From assembly GCA_019695185.1 (NCBI GenBank), contig JAIBAN010000066.1:1-46685 (forward strand): DNA of 46,685 bases. The letters are read 5' to 3'. Both the position numbers and the translations under genes were made by a program. Source of the stretch: Blastocatellia bacterium (GTDB lineage Bacteria > Acidobacteriota > Blastocatellia > Chloracidobacteriales > Chloracidobacteriaceae). Positions within the stretch are counted from its first letter, which is position 1; each line of letters begins with the position of its first letter. Shown here piece after piece: positions 8,747 to 18,201 of this stretch. Below the pieces are notes generated by a model. The model saw only the letters and a program-made list of their open reading frames with translations, was not told the DNA's origin and did no database searches.

Positions 8747-10069
8747 TCAGCCTTTCTCATCGCTGGATTTCGTCAGTTCATCCAGCAGCAGCGCGCCCCG
8801 GACAGCGATGTTCTCACCCGGTTTGAGACCGTTTTTGACTATCACCATGCCTTTTTCCTCCGGTCCCACCGTGATTTGCCGCCGCAAAAACCGGCCTGGA
8901 GAGATTTCGACAAACACCGCCGCCGAATCGCCTTCGGTCACAATTGCCTCGGAGGGTATTACCGGGACCTGTTCGGCTGCGGCACCCGAAATGACAATGT
9001 TGGCAAACATATCGGGTTTTAGCAGGCGCTGCGGGTTTTCAACCGTGCACCGGACCCTGATGGTGCGGGTGGCAGGGTCCACGGTTGGGCTGATAAAGGT
9101 AATTTTGGCGGGAAAAATCTGGCTGGGATACGCCGGGACCGTAATACTGACCGGTGCATTGAGTTTGACGCTGGCCAGGTCACTTTCATAGACATCCGCC
9201 TGCACCCAAACCGTGCTTAGGTCGGCAATGACAAATACCGGGTCAGCCGCATCCGGCTTGAGGTACTGCCCCAACCCAACCTTGCGTTCCACCACGGTGC
9301 CGCCAATTGGAGCCCGAAACGTCACCCGGCTGGAGACTTGTTTTCCAACCTTGGCAATGTCTTCAGCAGACAGACCAAACAACGTCAGTTTGTTTTCCGC
9401 TGATGTCAAACCGGTTTGTGCCCGCTGGTAATCCCCCTCACAACGGGCCACGTCAGCCTGGGCCTGTTGCAAATCCTTGAGAGCCAGCGCTTCTTTTTCA
9501 TGGAGCCGGGTCGCCCGTTCCGCTGCGGTGCGGGCAATATCGAGCGAAATCCTGGCTTTGGCCACTTCCGCGCGGGCGCTGGCAACGTCGTTTTCAGCCG
9601 CCACCACATCGGGTGAATCAATTCCCAGCAAGGGAGCCCCGGCCCTGAGGGTATCGCCTTTATTGACCTGGATTTCCATGACCCGTCCGGCAAAGGGTGA
9701 AAAAACCGGGGTCAGGTGGTCTTCGTTGAAACCGACTTTCCCGGTGGCGTTGCGGTCCAGGGTGACATTCCGAAGGGTGACCGGTTCGACTGTTATCTGT
9801 GCTTTTTGTGCCTCGTCGGGGGAGACAAAATCTTCCGGGGTTTTGGCCGCCGTCCGAAGTTTGGCTGGTTCGGGTTGCGGGCGCGAAGCCAACTCCTTCC
9901 AGAAGATGCCGCTTAATACCAAAGTTCCCACCACCACGGTGGTGCCAATGGCCACCATTTTCATTTTGAATGCTTTTTTTGCCTGCATGCGTGATTTCCT
10001 TTTGGTTCGGGCCGTGTGTGTTTTTTCCGGTTCCTGATGAGAGACCGTCGGGTTCGTGGTTTCATTCAT
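8747..10069 (-). CDS. Efflux RND transporter periplasmic adaptor (membrane fusion protein), CzcB/CusB-like
   Basis: Links the inner-membrane RND pump to the outer-membrane channel. About 440 residues from the ATG at 10069, which has a GAGG about seven bases upstream; an in-frame GTG at 10081 would overlap that site. The order is a basic cytoplasmic N-terminus, one TM helix or uncleaved anchor (about residues 37-55, AIGTTVVVGTLVLSGIFW), a first barrel/lipoyl half (SPFAGRVMEIQVNKGDTL), a long alpha-helical hairpin rich in Ala/Glu/Arg, the second lipoyl half (FRAPIGGTVVERKVGLGQYL), then beta-barrel and membrane-proximal domains. No Met-rich copper-binding motif stands out at the N-terminus, which fits a divalent-cation pump better than a CusB. 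The stop is about 180 bases before the pump start. Confidence 0.92.
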   Translation of the reverse strand: MNETTNPTVSHQEPEKTHTARTKRKSRMQAKKAFKMKMVAIGTTVVVGTLVLSGIFWKELASRPQPEPAKLRTAAKTPEDFVSPDEAQKAQITVEPVTLRNVTLDRNATGKVGFNEDHLTPVFSPFAGRVMEIQVNKGDTLRAGAPLLGIDSPDVVAAENDVASARAEVAKARISLDIARTAAERATRLHEKEALALKDLQQAQADVARCEGDYQRAQTGLTSAENKLTLFGLSAEDIAKVGKQVSSRVTFRAPIGGTVVERKVGLGQYLKPDAADPVFVIADLSTVWVQADVYESDLASVKLNAPVSITVPAYPSQIFPAKITFISPTVDPATRTIRVRCTVENPQRLLKPDMFANIVISGAAAEQVPVIPSEAIVTEGDSAAVFVEISPGRFLRRQITVGPEEKGMVIVKNGLKPGENIAVRGALLLDELTKSSDEKG

Positions 10070-10112
10070 AAACAACCTCACTTGTTTTAAGTCCTCAGTC
10101 CTGGATTGGCCC

Positions 10113-11555
10113 TCAGTCCTTCTGTGACAGGGGTTTTCCGGTGGCCTGTTCCAGCATCCACAGGCTCAATTGGTAGTCAGCACGGGCTTGGTTGTAAGCT
10201 GTGGCAGCCTGATTTGCCGCTCGTTGGGCATCCAGCAGTTCAAATAGACTGCTGGCACCTTCCTTGTAGCTGAAGGCGGCAATTTCCCGCAGTTTCTCCA
10301 CCTGAGTGAGATTGTCGGAGTTATAAAGCTGGAGGGTCTTTTGGGCGGCCTGGAACGTCTGCCAGGCTTTTTCCACGTCGGTGACCGCTTGATTTTCAGC
10401 CAGTTTGAGGGCGGTTTGGGCCATTCGATACTGTGATTCGGCCTGACTGATTTCAACGTTGTGATTGTTGTAAACAAAGAGGGGAATCTGGGTCACCACA
10501 CCCACTGCATGGTCACTGCCGACTCTCTGATATTCCACCCCCACCGAAATGTCGCGGGTGCGCTGGGCCTGGGCCAGTTTCCAACTTTTTTCAGCCGCTT
10601 CCAGGTTGTGGCGGGCCACCTGAACATCCGGACGTTCGGCCAGGGCCGTTTCCACCAGCTTGCCCCGGTCCAGCGAAAGAGGCTGGTCATTTAACCTTCC
10701 CACAATCTCAAGTGTGGAATTTCGTAACAACTCCGGAAGCGTTTGCACGTTCGGACGGAGCGCCACCGGTTGCAAGGTGGCTCCATTTTCAAGCCGGGAA
10801 GCCGTTTCCGGGTTGTTTTCAACCTCACCGGGGTTCGCTCCGAGGAGGTTGAGCACCTCACGAGTGGCTTGGTTGTAAGCGGTTTCGGCCTGGAGAACCG
10901 CCTGTTGGTACTGAAGGCGACCCGTCCGCACCCGATAGAGTTCCGCCGGGGAGAGGTCCCCGTTTTCCACTCTGGCACTGGTCAGGCGTTCGGTCTGTTC
11001 ATACTGACGGTCTGTTTCGACAGCCAGTTGGAGGTTTTCACGAGCCAGAATGGCAGTGCCAAATGCCTGCCGCAGTTGAAAAAGCTGGGTGCGGCAGGTA
11101 TCCCGCATCTGGGCCTTGGCGGCCTCCACCAAGGCATCCGCCTGTTGGGTGCGCAATTCACGTTTGCCACCCCGTTCAATGATTTTGTCCACCCGCAAGG
11201 TATAGGTTCCCTGCGCGGCCAGATTGGAATCAGTCTGGTAAAAGACATGGGGAGCTGCCAGATTGAGCTGTTCAGCCCCCACGGTCAGAACCGGATTGGG
11301 TTTATAAGCTGCCAGCAGCCGGGCGGCCTGGTTGACTTCAATTTGGTATTTGGAACCGGCTACGGTCAGATTCCGCTGGAGCAAGAGCGTTTCAGCCTGC
11401 TCCAAAGTGAGCTTGCGGGGAATCGAAAGTGATTGGTTTGATTGCAGTTGAGGGTCGGTTGGAACAAGCTGGGCGGCCACCGGGACCGGAACCCAAAAAA
11501 GACTGAGAAGACAGGCGCAGACCTGTCCGGCGGATAATAAATGAAGTCGTTTCAT
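10113..11555 (-). CDS. TolC-family outer membrane efflux protein, CzcC-like
   Basis: Outer-membrane channel of the tripartite heavy-metal exporter, about 480 residues. The start at 11555 is chosen because it is followed directly by a signal peptide (MKRLHLLSAGQVCACLLSLFWVPVPVAAQ) and preceded by GAGG five bases upstream; an in-frame extension to 11624 would put non-conserved residues before the signal. The mature part has the duplicated outer-membrane-efflux helix pattern, with typical phrases LTLEQAETLLLQRN in the first half and AEKSWKLAQAQRTRDISVGVEYQR in the second. It precedes the adaptor gene by 43 bases, so the two are very probably co-transcribed. Periplasmic alpha-barrel and beta-barrel placement follows from the family. 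Confidence 0.92.
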   Translation of the reverse strand: MKRLHLLSAGQVCACLLSLFWVPVPVAAQLVPTDPQLQSNQSLSIPRKLTLEQAETLLLQRNLTVAGSKYQIEVNQAARLLAAYKPNPVLTVGAEQLNLAAPHVFYQTDSNLAAQGTYTLRVDKIIERGGKRELRTQQADALVEAAKAQMRDTCRTQLFQLRQAFGTAILARENLQLAVETDRQYEQTERLTSARVENGDLSPAELYRVRTGRLQYQQAVLQAETAYNQATREVLNLLGANPGEVENNPETASRLENGATLQPVALRPNVQTLPELLRNSTLEIVGRLNDQPLSLDRGKLVETALAERPDVQVARHNLEAAEKSWKLAQAQRTRDISVGVEYQRVGSDHAVGVVTQIPLFVYNNHNVEISQAESQYRMAQTALKLAENQAVTDVEKAWQTFQAAQKTLQLYNSDNLTQVEKLREIAAFSYKEGASSLFELLDAQRAANQAATAYNQARADYQLSLWMLEQATGKPLSQKD

Positions 11556-11686
11556 TCCATCCTCGGATTGGCACGGAAATCCGCTCAGCCGCAACGCCGG
11601 TGCGGTCCTCAAACGGACAAACAACCGCTGGATGGTCTGTCAGACAGACCTCGGCCTGGGGAATTTCCGTTGAAAAAGTTGGTTGG

Positions 11687-12103
11687 TTACAGCAACAGTG
11701 ACGAGGAACGAAGGACTGCGGGAGGACTGCGGGGATTGGTCAGCCGGAAAGCCTGATTGGGAAAATAGGTGGGAAAGGGTTCGTCCCAGACAGGAGCCGC
11801 AATGGAGACGACCGGGCAAAGGATTTCAATTCCGGGTTCAGCCGGTTGGTTACCGGAAAGTTCATCCACATCCGGGTCAACCTCTGTGTCCGCTTCGACC
11901 ACGGATTTCCAATGGTGCCTGGAAACATTTCTGAACTTGTCCGGTCTTTGGCGGTGCTCTTCCAGAAAGGCCAAAAAGCCTTTTCCGGCCAGCGAAGCGG
12001 CCAGATAATCATCGTCCCAAATGGAAATATTCAGCGCATTGGGAGCACTGGCCAGCAGGAGGGTCCAAACCAATATCTGTTTCAGGGTTGTGACCGTTTT
12101 CAT
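11687..12103 (-). CDS. Small secreted protein heading the efflux gene set, unknown function
   Basis: About 138 residues from the ATG at 12103; a TTG directly before it is also in frame. A short signal-peptide-like segment (KQILVWTLLLASAPNA) is followed by an acidic, hydrophilic region (WDDDYLAAS, then EADTEVDPDVDELSG) with one Cys and several His/Asp residues. I do not recognise the family. It lies 131 bases upstream of the outer-membrane factor gene on the same strand and 109 bases after the synthetase gene, so it probably shares their transcript. An accessory periplasmic metal-related role is possible from context only. The Shine-Dalgarno sequence is poor, so a non-coding leader is not fully excluded. 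Confidence 0.55.
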   Translation of the reverse strand: MKTVTTLKQILVWTLLLASAPNALNISIWDDDYLAASLAGKGFLAFLEEHRQRPDKFRNVSRHHWKSVVEADTEVDPDVDELSGNQPAEPGIEILCPVVSIAAPVWDEPFPTYFPNQAFRLTNPRSPPAVLRSSSLLL

Positions 12104-12212
12104 CAAGGGTTCGATTCAGGGGAATCCGGCACCATTCGGACGCATGGAATTTGAAAAACTCTGTTTTTCACGCAACGATTGTGCCAATTACAAGCCATTC
12201 TTCATAATCCTG

Positions 12213-15200
12213 TCAAGGTTCGCTGAGTTCCAGGTCTGGTTCATGCGCCACAGCCAATGCCGGAGACCCTTCCCAACAGGTGTCGGAGGGCAGACATTCG
12301 CCTTTGGCCACCAGTGTCATGGGACCCAAAAAAACCCGGTCCCCCACTTGGGTGTCATACAGGATGGTCGAACAGGAGCCGACGGTGACCTGTTTGCCGA
12401 TTTCAACCCGCCCGATTTTCATCACACGGTCTTCAAAAAGGTGGGTTTGCGGGCCGCTAAACGGGTTCAATTCCGACTGGTCGCCGATTTTCACACAATC
12501 GAATTCAGTAAAGTCGGTGGTGTTCAAATAAACGCCTTGGCCAATTTTGGCCCCCATCAGCCAAATCGCCCAGGGCAGCATCGGCGTGCCCCGTAAAAAG
12601 GTCAACAGATTGGGTACGGCCAGCGATTCATAAACGTTGGTCACGGCCTCGCTCAACCAGACAAACGGAGACCACATGGGAACCGCACGCGGGACATACC
12701 GCCCAATCAGCAGCCATTTCAAGCCGAGGACCAGCAAAAACGAGGCAATCCCGTAAACCAGGCCCGCTGCGCCCAGGGCAAAGCCGCTTTCGAGCCAGTT
12801 CCCTTCCTCAAACACCGGCAGCACCACCTGCACCATGAGGTAACCGGAAGCAATAATGAACGCCAGGGGCAGCACGACCCGCATCATTTCCACCACGGCG
12901 CGGCCCAATTTGCGGGCGGCTGAAGGGGTAAAGGTCAGGGTTTGGTTGAATCCGGTCAGATTCTCGCGGGCGGGCAACAGTATGGGAGGTGAACCCAACC
13001 AGGTCTGGCCCGATTTCAGCAGGTGGTTGTCAGGGGTGCGGGTCTGAACGCCAATCAGCACGTTATCCGGCACGGCGGCCCCGTCCGAAACATAGGCACC
13101 GTTCCCCACAAAGGAATTGTTTCCGATGCGGGTGGTTTTGAGAACCATCCAGCCGCCTCGCTGTTCTTCATCTCCCAGCAGCACGCCGTCGGCAATAAAA
13201 CTGTACTGGCCTAATTCCAACAGGTCGGGAATGATGCCCGCCGCCGTCGAAACCTCACTGCCTTTCCCCACTTTGGCCCCCATCAACCGCAGCCAACCCG
13301 GTGCATACACCGAGGCATAGAGGCCGTGGAGAACCCCCAGGCTGCTGTCGAGCATCCGGTTCATCAACCATTTGCGAAAATACTCAAGCCCGTAAACCGG
13401 AAAAATGCCTTCCCGCTGGCGCGGAATGAAAAGGTGGCGAAACCCTGCCGAAAGCAAAATGGTGGCGGTGACCAACACGATGCTCGCCGGAATACTGAGC
13501 AGGAAAAAAAGTCCAAAGGCCAGCGGCAAGTTGGTATGCTCTTCAAAAATATTCAGAAAATGCACATCCACCCAGTCAATCAGCATAAAACTGGGAAAGA
13601 CCGGCATGAAATAGAGGACGGCCACCCCCAGGCTGGCCAGTGCAAACAGCAAAGTTTCAGACAGTCGTACGCCAACCGTAATCCGGGGGCGCGGAGGCAA
13701 TGGTTCTTCCTCACGTTGAATTGGCCGGGCGGGGGTTCCTTCCCAATTTTCCCCATCCGGAACCTGATACCCGGCTGGCAGGGAGGAAAGGCCGCCCAAC
13801 CGGGACCGATTCCCCAAAACCGAGTCATTTTCAAGCACGGCATAGGAATCAACCACTGCGTCCTGACCAAGTGTGACCGGTCCCATAACCAGCACCCCGC
13901 CCTCAACCCTGGCATTTTCAATAAACACCTCGGTGCCAATGCTGGAGCCGTCCCCGATGGTCAGCAAATCCGTGGCCCCGACGTGAACCGAGTCAATCAC
14001 CACATCCTTGCCAATCCGGGCCCCCAGGGCTTGCAGATACCAGTTGAGGAGCGGGGTTCCGGTCAACAGATAGACCGGGGGCAGTTCGCAAAGCTGGTTT
14101 GATAACCACCAGCGAAAATATTTCCAGCCCCAGAGCGGGAAGCACCCGGCTTTCAGCCGCCCGCTAATCAACCATTTCCCGCCAATGGCCAGTGTGAAAA
14201 CCGCCAGTTTGGCCAAAACGAATGCCACCACGGAATAAAAAGCCGCCACCGGAACCGTATCGCCTTCATCCCCGGTAAAAATGTGGTACACGAAAAAAGG
14301 AAAGAGCCATTCCGCCACCCGCAGGAACACCAGAATCGGCACAATCAGCGCCTGGGCCAAACCGCACAAACGCCGTTTCCAGGAAGGTATGGCAATAAAG
14401 GTCCGGGTGGCTGTTTCCCGGTGCTGGCTGCGGTGCATGGCGGCGGCAATTTCTTCCAGTCGGCTGCCGGAATAGATTTCCCGCACACTGAGGTCGGTAT
14501 AGCGGACATCTTTGCGGAGCAGGGAGACAAGTTTTGCTGCCAAGAGGGAATGACCACCCAGGTCATTGAAAAAATCGGCTTCGGGATGGAGCGAACAGCC
14601 GGGAAAGAGTTTTTCCAAAATGGAATACAGCGTTCGTTCCTCTTCATTGCGCGGCAGCGCCGATGAGGTGGCGGCGGCGGTTCCATTGCTATGGAGCGGC
14701 AGACTGACCAGGGCTTTGCGGTCAACCTTGCCCGAAGTCAGACGCGGGAGCTGGTCGAGCGCTTCAATCCGGGCGGGTACCATATAGGGAGGAACCCGCA
14801 ACATCAGCTCCCGGCGCAAATGTTCCGGTTCGGAGGCGTTGCCATCGGCCACCACAAAGGCCACCAGTTGTTCGACTTCAGCCACCGGACGAACCACGGC
14901 AGCAGCGGCTTTGATACCAGGAGCAGCAGCCAACAGGGCCTCGATTTCCCCCAACTCCACCCGAAATCCGCGAATTTTCACCTGACTGTCAACCCGCCCC
15001 AGGCAATGCAGCGGACCTCCCGGTTCCATCCGGCCCAAATCGCCGGTCCGGTACCAGCGGGTGTGGGAGGATTCCGGGCATAGTTGCTGCTCCACGAACT
15101 TTTCAGCCGTCAGGTCAGCCCGCCCCAAATACCCCAGCGCCAGGCCGGGACCGGCAATGCAGATTTCGCCCACTGCTCCGGCTGGCAAAGGCCGCAACTG

Positions 15201-16196
15201 TTCGTCCACCACCATCAGTTCATAGTTGGGCAAGGGCATACCGATGGTGACCTGTCTGCCGGCGACCAGTCTCTCAACCGTCGCGGAGACCGTTGCCTCC
15301 GTGGGACCATAGGTGTTAAAGACCTTTCGTCCAGGCCGGACCACCTGTTCCACCAAGGCATCCGGACAGGCTTCACCGCCCAGGTTCAAAACCCGTAAGG
15401 TGGGAAGCGGGGCCGAAATCAGCCCCATCAGGGTGGGAACGGCGTGCAGCACCGTCAAATTGTTTGTGGTAATGGCCTGAGCCAAGCCGTCGGGGTCAGT
15501 CACCAGTTGGGGCGGAGCAATCCACAGCGTGGCCCCGACCAGATAGGAAATCCAGATTTCCTCAAACGACATGTCAAAAGCGAGTGAAAATCCCTGATAC
15601 ACCCGGTCGTTTTCATTGACGCCCAAGACCTCGTTTTCACTGCGCAGAAAATGGCAGATGCTGGCGTGGCTGATGACAATCCCTTTGGGTAATCCGGTGG
15701 ACCCGGAGGTATAAATCACATAAGCCGGGTCAGTGGGCTGGGCCCGCCGGGGCAAAGGGGAGGCGTCTCCTGTGGCCAACAAATCCTCAATAGCCCAAAC
15801 CGGGACATTGACGGTCCTTAACCGTTCCACCCAGACACGGCAAGTGACCAGCCCGATGGATTGCGATGCAGTCAGACAGGTCTGCACGCGGTCCAGCGGG
15901 GTTTCTGCATCAAAAGGCAGCCAAGCCGCACCACTGAAGGAAATTCCAATCTGTCCTATCAACAAATTGGCTCCACGGGGCAGAAACAGCCCAATCACCT
16001 TGCCCGGTTGGGCACCCTGGTGGCACAGGGCAGTGGCAACCAAATTTCCGGCTTGCTCCAATTGCCCATAGGTTACCACCTGTTCACCCCAAACCAGGGC
16101 CGGATGCTGCGGACACCGCTGCGCCGTGTGAAAAAAAATGTCGGGAAGGCATTCGTTCAGCAGAAAATCAGGCCGGGAGGGGCCGCGCAACAACAT
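12213..16196 (-). CDS. Pls/PosA-family non-ribosomal peptide synthetase (epsilon-polylysine-synthetase-like)
   Basis: A 1327-residue single-module membrane synthetase. Residues about 10-500 are an adenylation domain with core motifs YTSGSTGLPKG, NTYGPTEATV, YRTGDLGRM and LTSGKVDRKAL. A carrier domain follows, with LGGHSLLAAK and its phosphopantetheine Ser at about residue 550. The rest has six TM helices in three pairs separating hexapeptide-repeat-like soluble blocks, with no canonical condensation or thioesterase domain. That is the arrangement described for epsilon-poly-L-lysine synthetase, in which the C-terminal tandem domains join monomers iteratively. The start has AAGGAG about ten bases upstream. 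The likely product is a short isopeptide homopolymer or aminoacyl conjugate of a basic amino acid, but substrate specificity was not derived. It is followed in the same direction by the metal-efflux set. Confidence 0.9.
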   Translation of the reverse strand: MLLRGPSRPDFLLNECLPDIFFHTAQRCPQHPALVWGEQVVTYGQLEQAGNLVATALCHQGAQPGKVIGLFLPRGANLLIGQIGISFSGAAWLPFDAETPLDRVQTCLTASQSIGLVTCRVWVERLRTVNVPVWAIEDLLATGDASPLPRRAQPTDPAYVIYTSGSTGLPKGIVISHASICHFLRSENEVLGVNENDRVYQGFSLAFDMSFEEIWISYLVGATLWIAPPQLVTDPDGLAQAITTNNLTVLHAVPTLMGLISAPLPTLRVLNLGGEACPDALVEQVVRPGRKVFNTYGPTEATVSATVERLVAGRQVTIGMPLPNYELMVVDEQLRPLPAGAVGEICIAGPGLALGYLGRADLTAEKFVEQQLCPESSHTRWYRTGDLGRMEPGGPLHCLGRVDSQVKIRGFRVELGEIEALLAAAPGIKAAAAVVRPVAEVEQLVAFVVADGNASEPEHLRRELMLRVPPYMVPARIEALDQLPRLTSGKVDRKALVSLPLHSNGTAAATSSALPRNEEERTLYSILEKLFPGCSLHPEADFFNDLGGHSLLAAKLVSLLRKDVRYTDLSVREIYSGSRLEEIAAAMHRSQHRETATRTFIAIPSWKRRLCGLAQALIVPILVFLRVAEWLFPFFVYHIFTGDEGDTVPVAAFYSVVAFVLAKLAVFTLAIGGKWLISGRLKAGCFPLWGWKYFRWWLSNQLCELPPVYLLTGTPLLNWYLQALGARIGKDVVIDSVHVGATDLLTIGDGSSIGTEVFIENARVEGGVLVMGPVTLGQDAVVDSYAVLENDSVLGNRSRLGGLSSLPAGYQVPDGENWEGTPARPIQREEEPLPPRPRITVGVRLSETLLFALASLGVAVLYFMPVFPSFMLIDWVDVHFLNIFEEHTNLPLAFGLFFLLSIPASIVLVTATILLSAGFRHLFIPRQREGIFPVYGLEYFRKWLMNRMLDSSLGVLHGLYASVYAPGWLRLMGAKVGKGSEVSTAAGIIPDLLELGQYSFIADGVLLGDEEQRGGWMVLKTTRIGNNSFVGNGAYVSDGAAVPDNVLIGVQTRTPDNHLLKSGQTWLGSPPILLPARENLTGFNQTLTFTPSAARKLGRAVVEMMRVVLPLAFIIASGYLMVQVVLPVFEEGNWLESGFALGAAGLVYGIASFLLVLGLKWLLIGRYVPRAVPMWSPFVWLSEAVTNVYESLAVPNLLTFLRGTPMLPWAIWLMGAKIGQGVYLNTTDFTEFDCVKIGDQSELNPFSGPQTHLFEDRVMKIGRVEIGKQVTVGSCSTILYDTQVGDRVFLGPMTLVAKGECLPSDTCWEGSPALAVAHEPDLELSEP

Positions 16197-16478
16197 TGAA
16201 ACCTAGCTCCTTGAACAATATCCACGGCCCCCTGCCAAAGGCTGGCACACAGGCTGGGAAAACCGGTTAGCCTTTTTGAACCCTTCCGCCGAAGTCGGCC
16301 TGTCGCCCTGATTGTGAAAAGGGAAAGAAATCAAAAAATTTGAAACCTGGGAGTCTGGAAATGGGTGTTCAGCCATAAAATTTGAGGATTGCACCGAGCG
16401 GGAATCCCGGACGGTAGGGCACAACCAGCGTGAAGCGACAAATTAGCTTTATCATTCGGGGTTGGTCAATCCTCTGTG

Positions 16479-16516
16479 AAAAAACAACGGGCCGGGGGTG
16501 TATTTTACCCGGCCCG
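16479..16516 (-). terminator. Intrinsic terminator, minus strand
   Basis: A 9-bp perfect GC stem (CGGGCCGGG / CCCGGCCCG) with an 11-base loop is followed on the minus strand by TTGTTTTTT. It would insulate the synthetase gene from transcription arriving from the TMEM43-family gene side. Confidence 0.55.
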
Positions 16517-16684
16517 ACCCTGGTTGGCATTCCTCTGGAATGCGCGGTAGGTTTGAACCGTCAGTAAACTCACTTCTGGCGGCCAAAGACACGGCGGTAC
16601 TGACCTGTTGGTTGAAAATCCATATCTTGACATGAGCTGCCTCTAAATCAGTTCACAAAAGATGGGAACATTTTGAATTTATAC

Positions 16685-16784
16685 TTTCACCGCAAAGACG
16701 CGGAGCTTTCGCAGAGTTTTCGCAGAGTTTTTCCGTTTTTTTCTCTGCGCCTCCTCTGCGTCGTCTCTGCGCCTCTGCGGTGAG
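16685..16784. repeat. Dispersed palindromic repeat, copy 2
   Basis: The left end TTTCACCGCAAAGACGCGGAG and right end CTCTGCGGTGAGAAA face each other. Inside are repeated CGCAGAGTTTT words on the left and CTCTGCG words on the right. It has the same design as 5335-5410 and 43167-43270 but is longer, about 100 bases. It lies in non-coding sequence and has no coding capacity. Confidence 0.8.
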
Positions 16785-16901
16785 AAAAAATGGCAACGTG
16801 TTCCAATGTTGTGTGTTCCGATTTAACAGGGGCGAAAAGCGGGTCGGACCCGGCGGTTGCAACCATGCTTGAACAGTTGGGGTTCGGGCGATAAAGGGAC
16901 A

Positions 16902-16926
16902 GGGCCGCCTGTAAGACAGGCGGCCC
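16902..16926 (-). terminator. Strong hairpin downstream of the TMEM43-family gene
   Basis: An 11-bp perfect stem (GGGCCGCCTGT / ACAGGCGGCCC) with a 3-base loop lies about 100 bases after the TMEM43-family stop codon. It may end that transcript, but the T-run on the minus strand is poor (CCCTTTAT), so it could also be a short dispersed palindrome. Confidence 0.45.
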
Positions 16927-17028
16927 TCTTCGGTTCTGGCCGGGTTCCGGTTGTCTGGTCAGGCTTCATGCGTCGGCAGCGCGCCACCCGCAATCAAGAG
17001 AGGCTCAGTCCTCAGTCCTGTTTTCAGG

Positions 17029-18201
17029 TCAAGCCAGGGCGGGCTGGGCCTTTCGTTTTTTCAGGGCCAGAAAGACCATCCCGCCAAAGAGGCCGAAAGC
17101 CAAGGTCAACAACAGTACGCCAGCCACTGGCCGGACAAAAACCCAGCTCAGGGCAATCGTCACCAACGCCAGTACCGCAGAAACCATTCCGGCAAATAAC
17201 CGAATGCCGAAATCTACAAAACTGCCCACCAGGGGAATCACATCAGCCAGGATGACCAGTGGTTGAAACACCAGCGTGATGCCGCCAAACATGAGCACCC
17301 AGCCAAACAACCGCAGAAACCAGGTCACGAGCGTGTTCTGGGATTGGGCCTGTTGAAACATGGTTTCGGCGGTGACGGTTCCGGTTTGTACCAGGGCAAT
17401 CTGAGTTCCTGATGTGGTGTGATAGGCAGCCAGCCCCTGTTGGGTTTGTTTGGCAACCACGCTGATGGTATCGGGTTTGACGACTTCAAAGGAAATCCTG
17501 AGGTCTCCAATTTTCGGAGCATCAGGGCTTGTTCCCCAATACAGCATTCCTTGTGATGTTTTCAGATTGCCCCGCAACACCGCAGGGACTTGCGTGAGGG
17601 TTTCCTTTTCGATTGGAACCGGTTCAAATTTGTCCAGTTTTTCAACCACGGCAGCATCCATCAGAAATTCCCCGACTTTGGGGTTTTCAGCCGTTACGGC
17701 AATGGTTTGAAAAGGCATCGTGGTGGGGTTCTGATGGCCTGACGGCAGCCGGAAATCGTTGGAGCGAATCACTTCCGGGGCCCATTCGCGCTGGTAATCA
17801 TACGAGGTCGTGGTGGTACTGCTGCCGCCGGTGTTTTTTTCCTTTTCAGATTTTTTAACTTCCTTCCATTGATACATTTCCACTTTCCGGCGGAGCTTGA
17901 GACCTTTGACCGAAATTCCGAATTCAGGGTCGGAGATGGGGGCTGCCACCGTGACATTCCCGGTCAGGTGAACCAGTTTTCCTTCATTGGAACTGTTGAT
18001 TTGGTCCGCTGCCACATGGACCACCGAACCGGCCCCTTCCTCCAGTCCCTGCGCCGTTTTGGCAGCATTGTGTTCATTCAAAAACAAGACGGGAAACGCA
18101 ATCACAAACATACAGATGCCGGTGGCAATCCCTTTGATTGATGATTTCACCCGGTCAAACCAGGTTTCCTGGTGGACTTCAACAAAATGGTCGGTTGGCA
18201 T
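17029..18201 (-). CDS. TMEM43-family membrane protein
   Basis: A 390-residue integral membrane protein of the TMEM43 (LUMA) family, found in many bacteria and in eukaryotes; no biochemical activity is established for the bacterial members. One TM helix lies near the N-terminus (about residues 24-42, IATGICMFVIAFPVLFLNEH). A large soluble domain follows with the family's usual phrases EGAGSVVHV, EGKLVHLTG, DPEFGISVKGLKLRRKVEMYQW and HQNPTTMPFQ. Then come about four closely spaced TM helices (from about residue 285) and a short basic tail KKRKAQ. The ATG at 18201 has AGGAGA six bases upstream. It is transcribed divergently from the small HTH gene at 18562 and appears monocistronic. Confidence 0.9.
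   Translation of the reverse strand: MPTDHFVEVHQETWFDRVKSSIKGIATGICMFVIAFPVLFLNEHNAAKTAQGLEEGAGSVVHVAADQINSSNEGKLVHLTGNVTVAAPISDPEFGISVKGLKLRRKVEMYQWKEVKKSEKEKNTGGSSTTTTSYDYQREWAPEVIRSNDFRLPSGHQNPTTMPFQTIAVTAENPKVGEFLMDAAVVEKLDKFEPVPIEKETLTQVPAVLRGNLKTSQGMLYWGTSPDAPKIGDLRISFEVVKPDTISVVAKQTQQGLAAYHTTSGTQIALVQTGTVTAETMFQQAQSQNTLVTWFLRLFGWVLMFGGITLVFQPLVILADVIPLVGSFVDFGIRLFAGMVSAVLALVTIALSWVFVRPVAGVLLLTLAFGLFGGMVFLALKKRKAQPALA

Larger units (their letters stand above)
16197..17028. other. Gene-free spacer of about 830 bases
   Basis: No convincing coding sequence on either strand. It should hold the minus-strand promoter of the synthetase gene (between 16197 and about 16478), two minus-strand terminator-like hairpins (16479-16516 and 16902-16926) and copy 2 of the dispersed CACCGCAGAG palindrome (16685-16784). 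A small GCCGA/TCGGC stem lies at about 16288-16299. I saw no tRNA or known riboswitch. Confidence 0.6.

Noticed and set aside
16203..16424. 73-codon minus-strand frame upstream of the synthetase
   Set aside because: Composition is not protein-like, there is no ribosome site, and it occupies the expected promoter region.
16535..16620. GGTTTGAACC word resembling a tRNA T-loop
   Set aside because: Neither strand gives a matching T-arm stem, acceptor stem or anticodon arm.
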